A stretch of DNA of 64,000 nucleotides from Campylobacter sp. MIT 99-7217 (GTDB lineage: Bacteria; Campylobacterota; Campylobacteria; Campylobacterales; Campylobacteraceae). Within the stretch, counting starts at the first letter, position 1; the number at the start of each line of letters is the position of its first letter. This document shows positions 27,005 to 36,981 of the stretch, in pieces. A program made the position numbers and the translations under genes. Below the pieces are notes generated by a model. It did not search any database, was not told the DNA's origin, and saw only the letters and a program-made list of their open reading frames with translations. The stretch covers positions 1-64,000 of the forward strand of contig NZ_QHLJ01000003.1 in assembly GCF_006864365.1 (NCBI RefSeq), in the 5' to 3' direction.

Positions 27005-27627
27005 TCAATGTGATTTTTGATATGGACGGAACGCTTATTAATAGTGCTAATGCCATATGCGAAGCGGTAAATGAAATAAGAAAAGATTTAAATTTAAAAA
27101 GCTTAGAACATGATTTTATCATGCAAACCATCAATACTCCGGGTAAAGACTGGGCTAAGATCCTTTATGATATAGATGATTTTGAACAAAGTAGCTTTAA
27201 AGATGGTTTTGAAAAATACTTCATTAAACACTATCAACAAAGCGTTATTTTGTATGAGGGCATAAAAGAAACCCTTGCTTATCTTAAAAGAAAAAATTGC
27301 TATCTTGCTATAGCCACAAATGCCCCACAAAGTTCTTTACTTGAAATTCTCAAAAAACATGACATTGTGCATTTTTTTGATAAAATTTTAGGTGTGAGCT
27401 TAGGCATAGAACCAAAGCCAAATCCCATGATGATCACTTTGATCAAAGATGAAGCTAGGTTTAAAAAAACTATTTTTGTAGGAGATAGCCAAAAAGATAG
27501 ATTAGCAGCTTTTAATGCTAAAGTGCCTTATTTTCACGCAAAATGGGGACAAAAAGAAGCTTTAGAAGATGAATTTAGAGACTATAAAGAGTTGATTAAA
27601 AAGCTTGATTTGGTTTTAGATGCTTAA
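27001..27627 (+). CDS. HAD-superfamily phosphatase (phosphoglycolate-phosphatase-like)
   Basis: The 208-residue protein carries HAD motif I as DMDGTL (nucleophile D7, acid D9) and motif II in LAIATNAPQ. Lysine motif III is in EPKPNP, and motif IV is VGDSQKDRLAA. A small helical cap lies between motifs I and II, the layout of the phosphoglycolate phosphatase / beta-phosphoglucomutase branch. Its metabolite substrate cannot be told from sequence. It overlaps the preceding small gene by four bases. Cj1233 is the counterpart. Confidence 0.85.
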   Translation: MINVIFDMDGTLINSANAICEAVNEIRKDLNLKSLEHDFIMQTINTPGKDWAKILYDIDDFEQSSFKDGFEKYFIKHYQQSVILYEGIKETLAYLKRKNCYLAIATNAPQSSLLEILKKHDIVHFFDKILGVSLGIEPKPNPMMITLIKDEARFKKTIFVGDSQKDRLAAFNAKVPYFHAKWGQKEALEDEFRDYKELIKKLDLVLDA

Positions 27628-27696
27628 ATTTAGGATTTTTTTAAAGAAAAATAGCTAAAATACAAGCCTAGAAACTAAATTTACAAAGAAGAGACT

Positions 27697-29694
27697 ATGC
27701 AAAATACCCTACTTATAGAAATTGGCGTAGAAGAGCTACCTGCCCTACCCTTGCTTAAAGAACTAAAACATATCAAACCTAAATGGAAAGAGCTTTTAGA
27801 AAAATATCACTTGCAAAGCGAATTTGAATTTTTTTACACTCCAAGAAGACTTGTGCTTTTTCATGAAAATTTCAAAGAAAAGCAAGAAGATAGCATGGTT
27901 GAACATATCGGCGCTCCTAAAGAAATAGCCTTTAAGGACGGAAAATTAAGCCCTGCTGCAAAAAGTTTTTTACAAAAAGCTGGTATCACAGAAAATGAAC
28001 TTCAATTTAAAGAAATCAAGGGCAAGGAGGTTTTATATCATCAAAGTAAAATTCAAGGCTTAAAAAGTAGTGAAGTTTTACCTAAGATGATAGAAGAATG
28101 GCTGCAAAGCTTAAATTTTGGAAAAACTATGCGTTGGGGAAATGGAGAATTTGAGTTTATCCGTGCTATAAGAAGTATAGTTTGTATTTTAGGCGAAGAC
28201 TTGGTTGAATTTAGTGCTTATGGAGTGAAAAGCGCTAAAAAAACCTTTGTTCATAGAAGCGTAAGCTATGAAGCTTTGGAATTTAAGATAGCTTCAGAGT
28301 ATTTTGAACTCTTAGAAAAAAACTTTGTTATCCTTGATCCTCAAAAAAGAAGAGCTAAGATCCTTGATGATTTTAAACAACTTTGCTCAAAAAATTCTCT
28401 TATTATAGGAGATGATGAAGAGCTTTTAGATGAAGTTGTGGCTATTACTGAGTATCCAAATGCTCTTTTGGGAAGTTTTGAAAAAGAATTTTTGGAAATT
28501 CCAAGCGAAGTAATCATTACTTCTATGCGTGAAAATCAACGCTATTTTGCTGTATTTAATGAACAAAAACTTAGCAATCATTTCGTGGTTGTAAGCAATG
28601 CTATATGTAAAGATAACACACAAATCATCGCTGGAAATGAAAGAGTATTAAGGGCTAGACTTAGTGATGCAATGTTTTTTTACCAAAACGATCTTAAGGA
28701 AAAGCTAAATCCTAGTAAAATTTCTAAAATGCAGTATCTAGATGGCTTAGGCACGATGAGAGATAAGGTTGATAGAGAAAAGCAAATCGCTACCCTACTT
28801 TGTAAAATTTATCAAATCAACTGCATAGATGATATTTTGACAGCTCTTGAGTATGCCAAGGCTGATTTATGCACGCAAATGGTGTATGAATTTACAAATT
28901 TACAAGGGATCATGGGAGCTTACTATGCTAAGGCAGAGGGTTTTAAAGATGAAATTTGCCTTGCTATCAAAGAGCAGTATTTGCCAAATTCAGACAAAAG
29001 CGCACTTCCAAGTTCTCAGTTTTCAAGTATAGTAGCCCTAGCTACAAAACTAGATACCTTGCTAGGACTTTTTAGCATAGGAAAAATCCCTAGTGGAACA
29101 AAAGATCCCTATGCTTTAAGGCGTGCTGCAAATGGTGTGATTAAGATCATACTAAATTTAGGTATTCATTTTGATCTTAAAGCACTTTTAGATGAAAGTT
29201 CGAAGCTTTATAAAAAATTTGATACTCAAATATTGCTTGATTTTATTTTGGAAAGATTGTATCCTCTTTATGAAGTCAATGCTTCTTTTGTCAAATCAGC
29301 ACTTTTTTCTAAAAATTATGATCTTATATTCTTAGATGATAGTATAAAAGCCTTGATAAAGCTTAGCAAAAAGGCTGATTTTATGCAAGATTTTGCCACC
29401 TTTAAAAGACTTGCAAATATCGCTTCAATCACTCATGATAAGGTCGATGAAAAACTTTTTGTTCAAGATGAAGAAAAAGCCCTTTTTAAAGCTTTTATGC
29501 AATGCGATCTAAATGCTAAAGCCTTTGATCTTTTACAAGGCTTATTTGCCTTAAAGCCTCAAATTGACTCATTTTTTGATAAGGTTATGATCAATGACAA
29601 AGATGAAAAACTAAAGAAAAATCGTCAAGCCTTGATCTTTCAAATTTATCAAGCCTTCTTAAAAGTCGCTGATATTAAAGAGTTAAGCCTATGA
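27697..29694 (+). CDS. glyS: Glycyl-tRNA synthetase beta subunit
   Basis: The 665-residue beta subunit pairs with GlyQ in the alpha2beta2 bacterial glycyl-tRNA synthetase, and it recognises tRNA-Gly. The N-terminal LLIEIGVEELPA and FYTPRRLVL blocks are typical. So are TMRWGNGEFEFIRAIRSIV, ITSMRENQRYFAVF and SGTKDPYALRRAANGVIKI. The C-terminus resembles an HD-type and anticodon-binding region. glyQ is not in this window. Its stop overlaps the M23 peptidase start by four bases, as Cj1234-Cj1235 do. Confidence 0.95.
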   Translation: MQNTLLIEIGVEELPALPLLKELKHIKPKWKELLEKYHLQSEFEFFYTPRRLVLFHENFKEKQEDSMVEHIGAPKEIAFKDGKLSPAAKSFLQKAGITENELQFKEIKGKEVLYHQSKIQGLKSSEVLPKMIEEWLQSLNFGKTMRWGNGEFEFIRAIRSIVCILGEDLVEFSAYGVKSAKKTFVHRSVSYEALEFKIASEYFELLEKNFVILDPQKRRAKILDDFKQLCSKNSLIIGDDEELLDEVVAITEYPNALLGSFEKEFLEIPSEVIITSMRENQRYFAVFNEQKLSNHFVVVSNAICKDNTQIIAGNERVLRARLSDAMFFYQNDLKEKLNPSKISKMQYLDGLGTMRDKVDREKQIATLLCKIYQINCIDDILTALEYAKADLCTQMVYEFTNLQGIMGAYYAKAEGFKDEICLAIKEQYLPNSDKSALPSSQFSSIVALATKLDTLLGLFSIGKIPSGTKDPYALRRAANGVIKIILNLGIHFDLKALLDESSKLYKKFDTQILLDFILERLYPLYEVNASFVKSALFSKNYDLIFLDDSIKALIKLSKKADFMQDFATFKRLANIASITHDKVDEKLFVQDEEKALFKAFMQCDLNAKAFDLLQGLFALKPQIDSFFDKVMINDKDEKLKKNRQALIFQIYQAFLKVADIKELSL

Positions 29695-30518
29695 AAAAAT
29701 TTATTATCTTTTTTATTTTTTCTTTTTATTTGCTTTATGCTGAAGAACTAAGCATTATCAAGGGTAAAGCCTTAGTTTTAAGCTTTGATAGTATAAATCT
29801 TAAAGAAATCAGGCTTAATGACAAAAAACAAAATTTCTTTCCCCACCCAACAAAACCAAACGAAGTTTTATTTATCCTTACTTCGCCTTATAAAAAACCT
29901 TTAAAAAAAGCCAAACTTAAGATCATTTATACGGATAAAATTTTAAACTATGACATTAAGGGCTTGGAAGGAGATTATCCTAAAGAAAATTTACAAGTAG
30001 CTAAAAACAAAATTTCTCCTCCAAAAGAAGTTTTACAAAGGATCAAAACCGAACTTGATGAAGCTAATGCCGTATATGCAAGATATACGAAAGAAAAACT
30101 ATTTTTTGAAGAATTTATCCAACCCTTAAATTCAGTCATCACAAGTGCTTTTGGCAACGCAAGGCTTTTTAATGGCACACTTTCAAGCTATCATGGTGGG
30201 ACTGATTTTAGGGCAAGCACAGGCACACCTATACTTGCTGCAAATGATGGTATAGTTTCTTTAGCAAAGGATAGATACTATGCTGGCAAAAGTATCATTA
30301 TCGATCATGGATATAAAATTTTTACTCAGTATTATCATCTTAGTAAGCTTGAGGTCAAACCCGGAGATAAGGTAAAAAAAGGACAAGTTATAGGATTAAG
30401 TGGAGCAAGTGGCAGAGTTACTGGAGCACATTTGCATTTTGGTTTTTTTGTAAATGGAACTCAAGTCGATCCTCTTGATTTTATCACACAAATCAACGCC
30501 CTACTTAAAGCTCAATAA
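29691..30518 (+). CDS. Periplasmic M23-family peptidoglycan endopeptidase
   Basis: The 275-residue precursor has a Sec signal peptide (cleavage near residue 17, YLLYAEE). A beta-rich N-terminal domain follows, then a C-terminal LytM/M23 domain. The zinc ligands H168 and D172 (YHGGTDF) and H249 of H247-L-H249, with general-base candidate H247, are intact, so it should be active. Such enzymes cut peptide cross-links. In Campylobacter relatives (Pgp3, Cj1235-type) they help determine helical cell shape. The 3' end overlaps the convergent lipoprotein gene by seven bases. Confidence 0.88.
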   Translation: MKKFIIFFIFSFYLLYAEELSIIKGKALVLSFDSINLKEIRLNDKKQNFFPHPTKPNEVLFILTSPYKKPLKKAKLKIIYTDKILNYDIKGLEGDYPKENLQVAKNKISPPKEVLQRIKTELDEANAVYARYTKEKLFFEEFIQPLNSVITSAFGNARLFNGTLSSYHGGTDFRASTGTPILAANDGIVSLAKDRYYAGKSIIIDHGYKIFTQYYHLSKLEVKPGDKVKKGQVIGLSGASGRVTGAHLHFGFFVNGTQVDPLDFITQINALLKAQ

Positions 30519-31306
30519 TACTTTCGTTTAAGAAAATCGTAGCGATTAACCTCTTCAAAATAATCACTTTTATGAAGTTGCTTAAAAATACTCTTATAGT
30601 AGTTAAACTCAAAGCCTAAAAAGATATAGTCTAAGTCTTTGGCAAGCGGATCATTAAATTTTTTCTTACTTAAAGCTATGTTAAAGACCTTATAGGGTGC
30701 ATAATGAAGCGTATAATTTGTCTTTTCTTTATCCACACTAAGATCAAGCCCCAAAGCTTTGTATTTTGGCAAGACAAAGGACATTCCTACTTGAGTGTTT
30801 CCTTTGTTTTCCTCTTCTATATAATAAGTATTTGTATAGGCTTTAAAAAACTCGCCAAAACCAAGCTCTCCGCCATAGCTTGAAATCTCTCTTTCTTCAT
30901 ATTTATCTAAAAATCCATTTACGCCAAAAATAAAACCTTTTCCAAGCTCAAGACGATTTACAAGCCCACCTGAGTAATTTACAAAATTATTATTGATAAA
31001 AATCTCTTTTTGAAACATTAAGGAACTTTTTTCATCTTCAAAAAGGAGATTGATATTTTCTATCTTTAAATTTTGAGAAGCATAATCCACATAACTTATA
31101 GTTTTATCCTCGCTATTACCTCTTTCTAAAAGTCCAGCCAAAGAAGCATTAAGCATATCTTGAAAATCAGCCTCATCTTTAAAGGACTTTGTCATTTTGC
31201 TGATATTTTTATCATAATTTTTCCAAGTGCGTTGTTGTATTTGCTCCTGTTTTTTAGAACAAGCAAACAAAAATATCAAAAGTATAAATAATATAAGCTT
31301 TTTCAT
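30512..31306 (-). CDS. Lipoprotein with beta-barrel-like repeats
   Basis: The 264-residue precursor begins with a lipoprotein signal, LFAC with the lipid cysteine at C16. The rest alternates hydrophobic and polar residues in strand-like segments. Blocks such as GKGFIFGVNGFLDKYEE, YGGELGFGEFFKAYTN and YKALGLDLSVDKEK resemble the first part of the inverse-autotransporter (intimin-type) beta domain. A lipid anchor on such a domain is unusual, and at about 200 residues it is short for a full barrel. It may be an outer-membrane-associated remnant or partner. The family resemblance is my own reading and is tentative. Confidence 0.5.
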   Translation of the reverse strand: MKKLILFILLIFLFACSKKQEQIQQRTWKNYDKNISKMTKSFKDEADFQDMLNASLAGLLERGNSEDKTISYVDYASQNLKIENINLLFEDEKSSLMFQKEIFINNNFVNYSGGLVNRLELGKGFIFGVNGFLDKYEEREISSYGGELGFGEFFKAYTNTYYIEEENKGNTQVGMSFVLPKYKALGLDLSVDKEKTNYTLHYAPYKVFNIALSKKKFNDPLAKDLDYIFLGFEFNYYKSIFKQLHKSDYFEEVNRYDFLKRKYY

Positions 31307-31439
31307 CGTGGAGATTATAGCTTTTAATATTAAATTTATTTTAAATTGAAAAGGGATTTTTTTAAGATTTATTTTCAGTTTTCAAAGAAACTTAAATTTT
31401 ATGAAATTTACACGAAAGATAAAAAAATAAAATAATAAA

Positions 31440-31516
31440 TGGTGTCCACGGCGAGATTCGAACTCACGGCCTCAAAATTAGGAATTTTGCGCTCTATCCT
31501 GCTGAGCTACGAGGAC
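31440..31516 (-). tRNA. tRNA-Arg (anticodon CCT)
   Basis: On the minus strand a 77-nt cloverleaf runs from GTCCTCG at 31516 to an encoded CCA at 31440-31442. The anticodon loop is TTCCTAA, so anticodon CCT reads AGG. The D arm AGCTCAGCAGGATAGAGC and the T loop TTCGAAT are normal. The acceptor stem has one mismatch, since GTCCTCG faces CGTGGAC with T5 opposite T68. It lies 43 bases downstream of fusA on the same strand and may be co-transcribed with it. Confidence 0.95.
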
Positions 31517-31524
31517 AGCAATTT

Positions 31525-31544
31525 GGCGAGGAAATTTCCTCGCC
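31525..31544 (-). terminator. Perfect 20-bp palindrome between fusA and tRNA-Arg
   Basis: GGCGAGGAAATTTCCTCGCC is a perfect GC-rich palindrome 15 bases past the fusA stop and 8 bases before tRNA-Arg. It forms a strong hairpin but has only AAATT after it rather than a T run. It may end or attenuate the str operon, or mark a processing point that frees the tRNA. Confidence 0.6.
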
Positions 31545-31559
31545 GTAAATTTGGCTTAA

Positions 31560-33635
31560 TTAGCCGTTGCGTTTTTTGATGATTTCTTCACTCACATTTT
31601 TAGGAACTTCATCATAATGATCAAATTCCATAGAATAAGTCGCACGCCCCTGAGTTTGGCTTCTAAGATCTGTTGAATAACCAAACATCTCAGCCAAAGG
31701 ACAAAATGCTGTGATGATTTTATTTCCGCCTCTTTCGTCCATTGAATTAACCTGTCCGCGTCTTTTATTAAGATCACCTATCACATCGCCCATATAATCC
31801 TCAGGAGTTTCAACCTCAACCTTCATCATAGGCTCAAGTATTACAGCCCCAGCCTTTCTAGCACCTTCTTTAAAGCCCATAGAAGCAGCAAGTTTAAAGG
31901 CCATTTCAGAAGAATCAACCTCATGATAGCTTCCATCATAAAGAGTAACCTTTACATCTTCTACAGGATAACCAGCCAAAACACCATTTTGCAAGGCTTC
32001 TTGTATGCCTTTATCTACAGCTGGGACATACTCTTTTGGCACAACCCCACCTTTAATGTCATTTACAAACTCATAACCAGAACCAGGCTCCAAAGGCTCA
32101 AGTCTCAAGAACACATGTCCGTATTGACCGCGTCCGCCTGATTGCTTAGCGTATTTGTATTCTTGCTCAACGCTTTTTCTTATGGTTTCGCGGTAAGCAA
32201 CTTGAGGTTGCCCTACTTCAGCTTCAACCTTAAATTCACGAAGCATTCTATCTACGATGATTTCTAAGTGAAGTTCGCCCATACCTGAGATGATAGTTTG
32301 TCCGCTTTCCTCATCTGTGCTTACTCTAAAGCTTGGATCTTCTTGGGCTAGTTTATTTAGCGCAATGGACATTTTCTCTTGATCAGCCTTAGTTTTAGGC
32401 TCAACCGCAACGCTAATAACAGGATCAGGAAAATCCATTCTTTCCAAAATCACCCTATCTTTTTCACTTGCTAAGGTATCCCCTGTTAAAGTGTCCTTAA
32501 GACCCACTACAGCACCGATTTCTCCAGCATAAAGGACTTTAATCTCTTCCCTTTTGTTTGAGTGCATTTTTAAAAGACGACCTATTCTTTCTTTTTTATC
32601 TTTCGTTGAATTATAAGCATAAGAACCACTTTCTAAGCTTCCTCTATAAACACGAACGAAGGTAAGTTGTCCTACGAATGGATCGGTCATGATTTTAAAT
32701 GCAAGTCCGGCAAATTCGCCTTCATCAGTCGATTTTACAGAAGCTTCCTTGCCATCTTCATACTCGCCTTTAATGTCAGCTACCTCATCAGGAGCTGGTA
32801 AATACGCAATAACTGCATCAAGCAAAGGCTGAACACCTTTGTTTTTAAAAGCTGTTCCACAAAGCATAGGGATCATACTAAGGCTTAAGCAACCTGCTTT
32901 AATGCCTGCTCTAATTTCTTCTATGCTAAGCTCTTCTCCGCCTAAATATTTTTCCATAAGCTCATCGCTAGTTTCAGAAACGGCTTCGATAAGCTTTGTG
33001 CGGTATTCTTCAGCCTTTTCTTTAAGCTCGGCTGGAAGTTCTTTTTCAACATAATCAGTCGGCTTGCTCTCATCTTCCCACACCAAAGCTTTCATAGTGA
33101 TAAGATCGATCACACCTTTGAAATTATCCTCAGCACCAATAGGAATTTGTAAAGGCACAGGATTTGCTTTAAGGCGGTTGCGAATTTGATCCTCGACACT
33201 AAAGAAATTTGCACCGATTCTATCCATTTTATTAACAAAAACTATCCTTGGAACGCCGTATTTATTTGCTTGTCTCCAAACGGTCTCACTTTGTGGTTGA
33301 ACCCCACCAACAGAGCAAAAAACAGCCACAGCACCATCTAAAACACGCATAGATCTTTCTACTTCGATTGTAAAATCCACATGCCCTGGGGTGTCTATAA
33401 GATTGATTTGATGATCTTTCCAAAAACAAGTTGTAGCAGCTGAAGTTATGGTAATACCTCTTTCTTTTTCCTGCTCCATCCAGTCCATAGTAGCAGCACC
33501 ATCATGCACCTCGCCTATCTTATGGCTCATTCCGGTGAAAAATAAAATTCTCTCACTCGTAGTTGTTTTACCAGCGTCGATGTGAGCTGCGATACCGATA
33601 TTTCTAACCCTTTTTAAAGGAGTACTTCTTGACAT
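31560..33635 (-). CDS. fusA: Translation elongation factor G
   Basis: EF-G drives ribosomal translocation and, with RRF, ribosome recycling using GTP. The 691-residue length is normal. The G1 loop AHIDAGKTT lies at residues 17-25, followed by switch [12 protein letters not shown] and G4 FVNKMDR. Domains II-V follow and end in the EF-G C-terminal fold with [18 protein letters not shown]. It is the last gene of rpsL-rpsG-fusA, 12 bases after rpsG. tuf does not follow. Confidence 0.97.
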   Translation of the reverse strand: MSRSTPLKRVRNIGIAAHIDAGKTTTSERILFFTGMSHKIGEVHDGAATMDWMEQEKERGITITSAATTCFWKDHQINLIDTPGHVDFTIEVERSMRVLDGAVAVFCSVGGVQPQSETVWRQANKYGVPRIVFVNKMDRIGANFFSVEDQIRNRLKANPVPLQIPIGAEDNFKGVIDLITMKALVWEDESKPTDYVEKELPAELKEKAEEYRTKLIEAVSETSDELMEKYLGGEELSIEEIRAGIKAGCLSLSMIPMLCGTAFKNKGVQPLLDAVIAYLPAPDEVADIKGEYEDGKEASVKSTDEGEFAGLAFKIMTDPFVGQLTFVRVYRGSLESGSYAYNSTKDKKERIGRLLKMHSNKREEIKVLYAGEIGAVVGLKDTLTGDTLASEKDRVILERMDFPDPVISVAVEPKTKADQEKMSIALNKLAQEDPSFRVSTDEESGQTIISGMGELHLEIIVDRMLREFKVEAEVGQPQVAYRETIRKSVEQEYKYAKQSGGRGQYGHVFLRLEPLEPGSGYEFVNDIKGGVVPKEYVPAVDKGIQEALQNGVLAGYPVEDVKVTLYDGSYHEVDSSEMAFKLAASMGFKEGARKAGAVILEPMMKVEVETPEDYMGDVIGDLNKRRGQVNSMDERGGNKIITAFCPLAEMFGYSTDLRSQTQGRATYSMEFDHYDEVPKNVSEEIIKKRNG

Positions 33636-33647
33636 CTTAGCTCCTTC

Positions 33648-34142
<495 letters not shown>

Positions 34143-34186
34143 TTACTCAAACAAAATCAAATCTAGGATTTGTCTGTTTTGCGAAT

Positions 34187-34573
34187 TTACTTCGCAGTAC
34201 CTGCTTTAGGTTTTTTAGCACCGTATTTAGAACGAGAAACTGTTCTTTTTGCAACACCTGCTGTATCTAAAGCACCACGCACTATGTGATACTTCACACC
34301 CGGTAAGTCTTTAACCCTACCTCCACGCACTAAAACAATGCTGTGTTCTTGGAGATTATGGCCCTCACCGCCTATATAGCTGATGACTTCAAAGCCACTA
34401 GTAAGTCTTACTTTGGCAACTTTTCTTAAGGCTGAGTTTGGTTTTTTAGGAGTTGTTGTATAAACTCTGGTGCAAACTCCCCTTCTTTGAGGACAATTTT
34501 TAAGCGCTGGAGATTTAGACTTTTCTAAAACTTTTTTGCGCTCTTTTCTAACCAATTGATTTATGGTTGGCAC
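34187..34573 (-). CDS. rpsL: 30S ribosomal protein S12
   Basis: S12 sits at the decoding centre and affects accuracy. I chose the GTG at 34573, giving 128 residues that begin at [10 protein letters not shown]. An AAGGA ribosome site precedes it, and an ATG five codons upstream would add residues not found in the family. The streptomycin-resistance positions hold the sensitive-type lysines (PKKPNS and GRVKDLPG). A TAAAAT at 34609-34614 on the minus strand may be the -10 of the str operon, which runs rpsL-rpsG-fusA. Confidence 0.96.
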   Translation of the reverse strand: MPTINQLVRKERKKVLEKSKSPALKNCPQRRGVCTRVYTTTPKKPNSALRKVAKVRLTSGFEVISYIGGEGHNLQEHSIVLVRGGRVKDLPGVKYHIVRGALDTAGVAKRTVSRSKYGAKKPKAGTAK

Positions 34574-34608
34574 AGTAATTCCTTTCATTAATGTAAAATA
34601 AACCTTGC

Positions 34609-34614
34609 ATTTTA
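34609..34614 (-). promoter_or_regulatory. Possible -10 element of the str operon
   Basis: The minus strand reads CATTAAAATGCAAGG about 36 bases before the rpsL GTG. TAAAAT fits a Campylobacter -10. The match is modest. Confidence 0.4.
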
Positions 34615-34688
34615 ATGAAAATTAGCTGAAATTTTGTTTAAATATAAGCAAAATAAGGCTTTTAATCTTAATAAAAAAGTTTAAAATA

Positions 34689-36080
34689 TTAATCTTTTGG
34701 ACTTTTAAGCTCTAAGGAAGAAATATTTTCCTTTATCTCCTCAAGTTTTGCCAAATCATTTTGCTCGAAATGAAGTTGAATACTTTTGGAAGTTTTTGCT
34801 CCAAGTTCTTTGAGGTTTTGAAATCTAGAAGCTAAATTTCCACTTCCTTTAATAAGCTTTGTTTGCATTTTTTCAAAGCTAGAATTTAAAGAGTTTAAGC
34901 TTTTTTTAAAGGATTCAAAATCATCACAAAAACCCACAAATTTATCAAAAAATTTACCCAATTCCTCGAAAGCTTTTTGCACTCTATCATCGCTTTGTAT
35001 ATGAGTCCAAGTGATATTTATCGTTTTTAAAGCCATAAAAAGCGTGTGAGGGGTTGTAAGATAAATATTTTTAGAATAGGCGTATTGATAAAGCGTATTA
35101 TCAGCGCTTAAGGCAAGGTCTAAGATATTGCTATAAGGTATAAAAAGCAAGGTGTATTCATAAGTAAAAGAAGAAAATTTCTGATAAGGCTTCCTAGAAA
35201 GCTCATCTATCCTAGCTTTAAGATTGTTAGCAAGCTGAAGACAAATTCTTTCATCTATGCTATTTTCATGAATTTCAAAGTCATTAGGTAAGGAAAATTT
35301 AGAATCAATAACAATGCACTTATCTTTATCCAAATACACAACAGCATCAGGGTAAAAACTTTTATCTTCGTCCTTAAAATGTGCTTGCATTTGGTATTGT
35401 TCATTTTCTATCAAGCCACTATGCTCTAAGACGCTTTTAAGTTGAAGTTCTGCAAAATTTCCACGAAGCTTTTTTTCTCCTTTTAAAATTTTGCTTAATT
35501 TTTCAGCATTTTCACTCATATTTTGACTATATTTAAAAACATTTTCTATATTTGTTTTTAAAACACTTTCATTTTGCAATAAATTTTTAGAGTACTCCTC
35601 GACCTTTTCCTTGATAGGCTTAAAAATTTCATCTAAAATTTTCTTGCTATCTTCATTGAGCATAAGTTTATTTTGATTTAAAATTTTCTCATTTTGCTCT
35701 TTTAAATTTAACTTCATTTTTTCTTCTGTTTTTTCTAAGAGTTCTTGATATTTTTTTTCTTGAAATTGCAAATTTTCTTGATAATTCTGCTCTACTTTTT
35801 CTAAAGTATTTTGATTTTCTAATTTTAATTCTTTCTTTTCTTTTTGGTGTTTTTCTTCTAAATTTTTAATCATGCTTTCATGATCTTTTTTTAAGGTATT
35901 TAATCGTTCTTTTTCTTGTTCTAAAAAAGTTTTTGTTGTATCAAGTTCTAGGTTGAGTTTAAAAAGTAGTTCTTTATTTTGCGTTAAAATTTGAATGAGT
36001 TGCTTATTTTTAAACCACAAAATACAAACTATCAAAGCAAAAAGGCATAAAAAGCCCAGTAAAATGAGTTCGTTCATCAT
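34689..36080 (-). CDS. rmuC: RmuC-family DNA recombination protein
   Basis: The 463-residue protein starts with one membrane helix (about residues 5-23). A long coiled coil follows (about 25-200), then the RmuC domain. That domain has a PD-(D/E)XK nuclease-like core visible as YPDAVVYLDKDKCIVIDSKFSL and a FIPYSNILDLAL block. RmuC limits recombination at inverted repeats in E. coli. The biochemical activity is not firmly shown. A short tail follows the conserved domain. It is a single gene on the minus strand between rpsL and flgG. Confidence 0.88.
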   Translation of the reverse strand: MMNELILLGFLCLFALIVCILWFKNKQLIQILTQNKELLFKLNLELDTTKTFLEQEKERLNTLKKDHESMIKNLEEKHQKEKKELKLENQNTLEKVEQNYQENLQFQEKKYQELLEKTEEKMKLNLKEQNEKILNQNKLMLNEDSKKILDEIFKPIKEKVEEYSKNLLQNESVLKTNIENVFKYSQNMSENAEKLSKILKGEKKLRGNFAELQLKSVLEHSGLIENEQYQMQAHFKDEDKSFYPDAVVYLDKDKCIVIDSKFSLPNDFEIHENSIDERICLQLANNLKARIDELSRKPYQKFSSFTYEYTLLFIPYSNILDLALSADNTLYQYAYSKNIYLTTPHTLFMALKTINITWTHIQSDDRVQKAFEELGKFFDKFVGFCDDFESFKKSLNSLNSSFEKMQTKLIKGSGNLASRFQNLKELGAKTSKSIQLHFEQNDLAKLEEIKENISSLELKSPKD

Positions 36081-36147
36081 TATGTCTTGGATAAAATTTT
36101 TTGTAATTATAGGGTATTTTTATAAAAAAGAGATAAATTTTTTAAGA

Positions 36148-36172
36148 ACCTAAAGCCTATTTGGCTTCAGGT
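36148..36172 (-). terminator. Rho-independent-type terminator after flgG
   Basis: On the minus strand ACCTGAAGCC, loop AAATA, GGCTTTAGGT form a 10-bp stem with one G-T pair. It starts four bases after the flgG stop and is followed by TCTTAAAAAATTT. The U run is short, so termination may be partial. Confidence 0.7.
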
Positions 36173-36175
36173 TGT

Positions 36176-36967
36176 TTATCGCTTGAGTTGATTAACTATT
36201 GAAAGCATTTCATCACTTGTTGTAATCGCCTTTGAACCAGCTTCATACGCTCTTTGTCCTGTTATAAGATCAGTCATTTCTTCAACAAGTTGGACATTTG
36301 ACATCTCGACAAAACCATGTCTAATAGCTCCCATGCCATTTTCATTAGGGATACCCACAACAGGAGCACCACTTGAACCTGTTTCAAGATAGAGATTTTC
36401 CCCCATTGAATGAAGCCCTGCTGGATTAATGAAATTTGCAAGCTCGATTTGACCGATCTGTGTTTGTTCTGTTTCGCCTGCTAGCATAACAGAAACAGTG
36501 CCGTCTTTAGCAACACTAGGATATTGAGAACCTTCTGGAACAGTGATTTGAGGTATAAGTAAATAACCCTCGCTTGTTACAACATTGCCATCTGCATCAA
36601 GGGTAAATTGTCCATTTCTCGTATAGCCTGTAGTGCCATCAGGAAGTTGAATTTGAAAAAAGCCATTACCCTCAATAGCCATATCAAAGCCGTCTGTACT
36701 CGTGCTTTTAAAAGAACCGGTAGAAAAAATCTTTGTCGTAGCTGTAGCTCTAACCCCAAGCCCTACTTCTATACCTGATGGAGAAAGTGTTGTGGCTGAA
36801 GTTGAAGTTCCTGCATATTTCATGGTTTGATAAAACAAATCAGCAAATTCAGCCCTTGATTTTTTAAAACCTGCTGTATTCACATTAGCGATATTGTTTG
36901 AGGTTACATCGATTTGAGTTTGCTGAGCGATCATACCTGTCGCTGCAGTGTGAAGTGATCGAATCAT
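36176..36967 (-). CDS. flgG: Flagellar distal rod protein FlgG
   Basis: FlgG polymerises into the distal rod that crosses the periplasm and carries the hook. The 263-residue protein has the N-terminal rod signature ATGMIAQQTQIDVTSNNIANVNT. A central GYTRNGQFTLDADGNVV segment follows, and the C-terminal GQRAYEAGSKAITTSDEML helix is typical. Full length is about 262 in the family. It follows flgG2 by 14 bases and shares its sigma-54 promoter. A hairpin terminator ends the unit. Cj0698 is the counterpart. Confidence 0.95.
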   Translation of the reverse strand: MIRSLHTAATGMIAQQTQIDVTSNNIANVNTAGFKKSRAEFADLFYQTMKYAGTSTSATTLSPSGIEVGLGVRATATTKIFSTGSFKSTSTDGFDMAIEGNGFFQIQLPDGTTGYTRNGQFTLDADGNVVTSEGYLLIPQITVPEGSQYPSVAKDGTVSVMLAGETEQTQIGQIELANFINPAGLHSMGENLYLETGSSGAPVVGIPNENGMGAIRHGFVEMSNVQLVEEMTDLITGQRAYEAGSKAITTSDEMLSIVNQLKR

Positions 36968-36981
36968 TTTTTATCCTTTAT

